Origin: Bacteroidales bacterium
Lineage (GTDB): Bacteria; Bacteroidota; Bacteroidia; Bacteroidales; UBA4181
Direction: 5' to 3'
DNA: 6,209 bases
Assembly: GCA_031264715.1 (NCBI GenBank)
Contig: JAISDP010000187.1
Span: forward strand, 1-6,209
Part shown: positions 5,208 to 6,209 of the stretch, one piece after another
How the letters are laid out: the number at the start of each line of letters is the position of its first letter
How positions within the stretch are numbered: position 1 is the stretch's first letter
The notes under the pieces: model-generated
The model's input: only the letters and a program-made list of their open reading frames with translations
What the model was told of the DNA's origin: nothing
The model's database searches: none
Program-made: the position numbers and the translations under genes

Positions 5208-6188
5208 CTATTCTGCCAAATCTTCCTGTGCTTCCGGGCAGCCATTTGCAGCCGATTTTTCGAGCCATTCCATAGCTTTGCCGGGGTCTTTGTTAATACC
5301 TGAACCTGCTTCGGGTGCGGCGTATGCCAGATACATGCAGTATTGCGCCAGGGAGTGACCGTTTTCAGCGGCTTTCCGGTACCATTCGAGTGATTTTTTC
5401 CTGTCCTGCTTTACTCCATCGCCGTCGAAATAGAGTACGCCAAGGTTGTACCGGGCTACCGCATTGCCGCTATCGGCTGCTTTTTTGTACCATTCCAGAC
5501 CTTTTGCCTTGTCTTGCGTCACGCCAACGCCGTCAAAAAAGGCGCTCGCAAGCATCAACATTGCCTGGCTGTCGCCGCTTTCAGCCGACTTGTGCAGGCT
5601 GTCGAAATCAATTTCTTCTTCTGCCGCGCCATCGTAGCCTTTTGTTTTCCACAGCCAGTACACAATGGCAGCCGTCAGCGAAATGCCCATGGACATGCCC
5701 GTCACGGCTCCGCTTTTCATGTCGCTGCCCACCGCAAGTGCAATGCCGAGGACAACCGTACCCCAAAAGCATATCATCATGCACCGGGTGGCGAGGGCTA
5801 CAAACTGCCGATAGGGTATCTGCCTGACAACCTTGTAGTGAAAAAGCCAGAACCACGCCCCCACTGCCAGCGCAGCTACAATCTCTACAATTCCCACTGC
5901 GGTTTTTACCACAACATGATCCGAATGGATAAGTCCGGTGGCAATTACCGCCAGAATAATTAACGCGCCTGCGGCTGCCAGCGCCGACAGGATTACCCTG
6001 CCGGCCATGCCCAGTTTCAAGATGAGACCGCACAGGCCGCCAACAGCGAGGCCTAACAGTCTCGGAACGAGACAGAAAAATTTCCACACGGCGCCGAGCA
6101 TGCCGTCAGCAAAGCCGTTTCCACCGCCGCCGCCCATCATGTTTTCGTGCATCTGGGCTTGATTCCGACTGTCGAATTGTCCCCCCAT
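5208..6188 (-). CDS. Multi-pass membrane protein with C-terminal Sel1-like repeats
   Basis: 326 residues from the ATG at 6188, but the frame stays open for seven more codons to the window edge, so the start could lie outside; purine-rich sequence (GGGAAAG) precedes this ATG. After a Gly/Met-rich N-terminus (residues 1-30), about five hydrophobic segments lie near 36-58, 62-87, 93-117, 127-154 and 160-180. A charged linker follows (AAEEEIDFD), then Sel1-like repeats at about 198-234, 235-270 and 271-309, and a final partial unit at 310-326. The repeats show the typical GVTQDKAKGLEWYKKAADSG pattern. Sel1 repeats form alpha-solenoids that bind other proteins, so an inner-membrane scaffold role is possible; no specific function is recognised. 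It lies 70 bp upstream of the lipoprotein gene on the same strand. Membrane plus Sel1 architecture is clear; topology and start are uncertain. Confidence 0.85.
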   Translation of the reverse strand: MGGQFDSRNQAQMHENMMGGGGGNGFADGMLGAVWKFFCLVPRLLGLAVGGLCGLILKLGMAGRVILSALAAAGALIILAVIATGLIHSDHVVVKTAVGIVEIVAALAVGAWFWLFHYKVVRQIPYRQFVALATRCMMICFWGTVVLGIALAVGSDMKSGAVTGMSMGISLTAAIVYWLWKTKGYDGAAEEEIDFDSLHKSAESGDSQAMLMLASAFFDGVGVTQDKAKGLEWYKKAADSGNAVARYNLGVLYFDGDGVKQDRKKSLEWYRKAAENGHSLAQYCMYLAYAAPEAGSGINKDPGKAMEWLEKSAANGCPEAQEDLAE

Positions 6189-6209
6189 GCTGCTGCTTTC
6201 CCACTTTCC

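Overview
The window most likely comes from a Bacteroidota (Bacteroidales-like) chromosome of intermediate GC content; no marker gene fixes the genus. The placement rests on gene content: a TlpA-type thioredoxin-fold protein with a NAGGG segment, a long AddB-like PD-(D/E)XK nuclease without an obvious P-loop, and a lipoprotein with a BACON/Ig-like domain. Strong Shine-Dalgarno sequences are also absent, and the intergenic DNA is rich in short CCTGACGGG-type hairpin repeats. This is an inference from family knowledge and no database was searched.

Layout: positions 1-724 (+) hold the 3' part of a thioredoxin-fold protein gene cut by the left edge. After 54 bp, 779-3724 (+) encodes a 981-residue AddB-like nuclease with the GxxDRxD/DYKTG active site and a four-cysteine iron-staple signature. 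That gene carries an in-frame GC-rich palindromic insertion at about 2153-2248. Positions 3725-4369 are a 645-bp non-coding convergent region with a 23-bp tandem repeat, a nested inverted-repeat region (3871-4172) that includes a terminator-like hairpin, and several short dispersed-type repeats. On the minus strand, 5137-4370 encodes a lipoprotein whose N-terminal half is ordinary. Its C-terminal half is translated from repeats: a 22-bp minisatellite, a 52-bp-spaced duplication, a 46-bp near-perfect palindrome and a CCCC/GGGG hairpin. Upstream of it, after 70 bp that contain two 18-bp near-identical boxes, 6188-5208 (-) encodes a membrane protein with a cytosolic or periplasmic Sel1-repeat tail, possibly continuing past the right edge.

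How the genes work together: the two plus-strand genes may be co-transcribed, but redox chemistry and recombinational repair have no evident functional link. The AddA helicase partner is not in the window. The two minus-strand genes could be one unit, but the paired boxes between them suggest the lipoprotein gene has its own control.

No complete new defence or mobile system is visible. The most unusual feature is the repeat traffic: a repeat tolerated in frame inside an essential-type repair enzyme, and a minisatellite on the sense strand of a surface-type lipoprotein gene that has no stop codon in any of the three frames.
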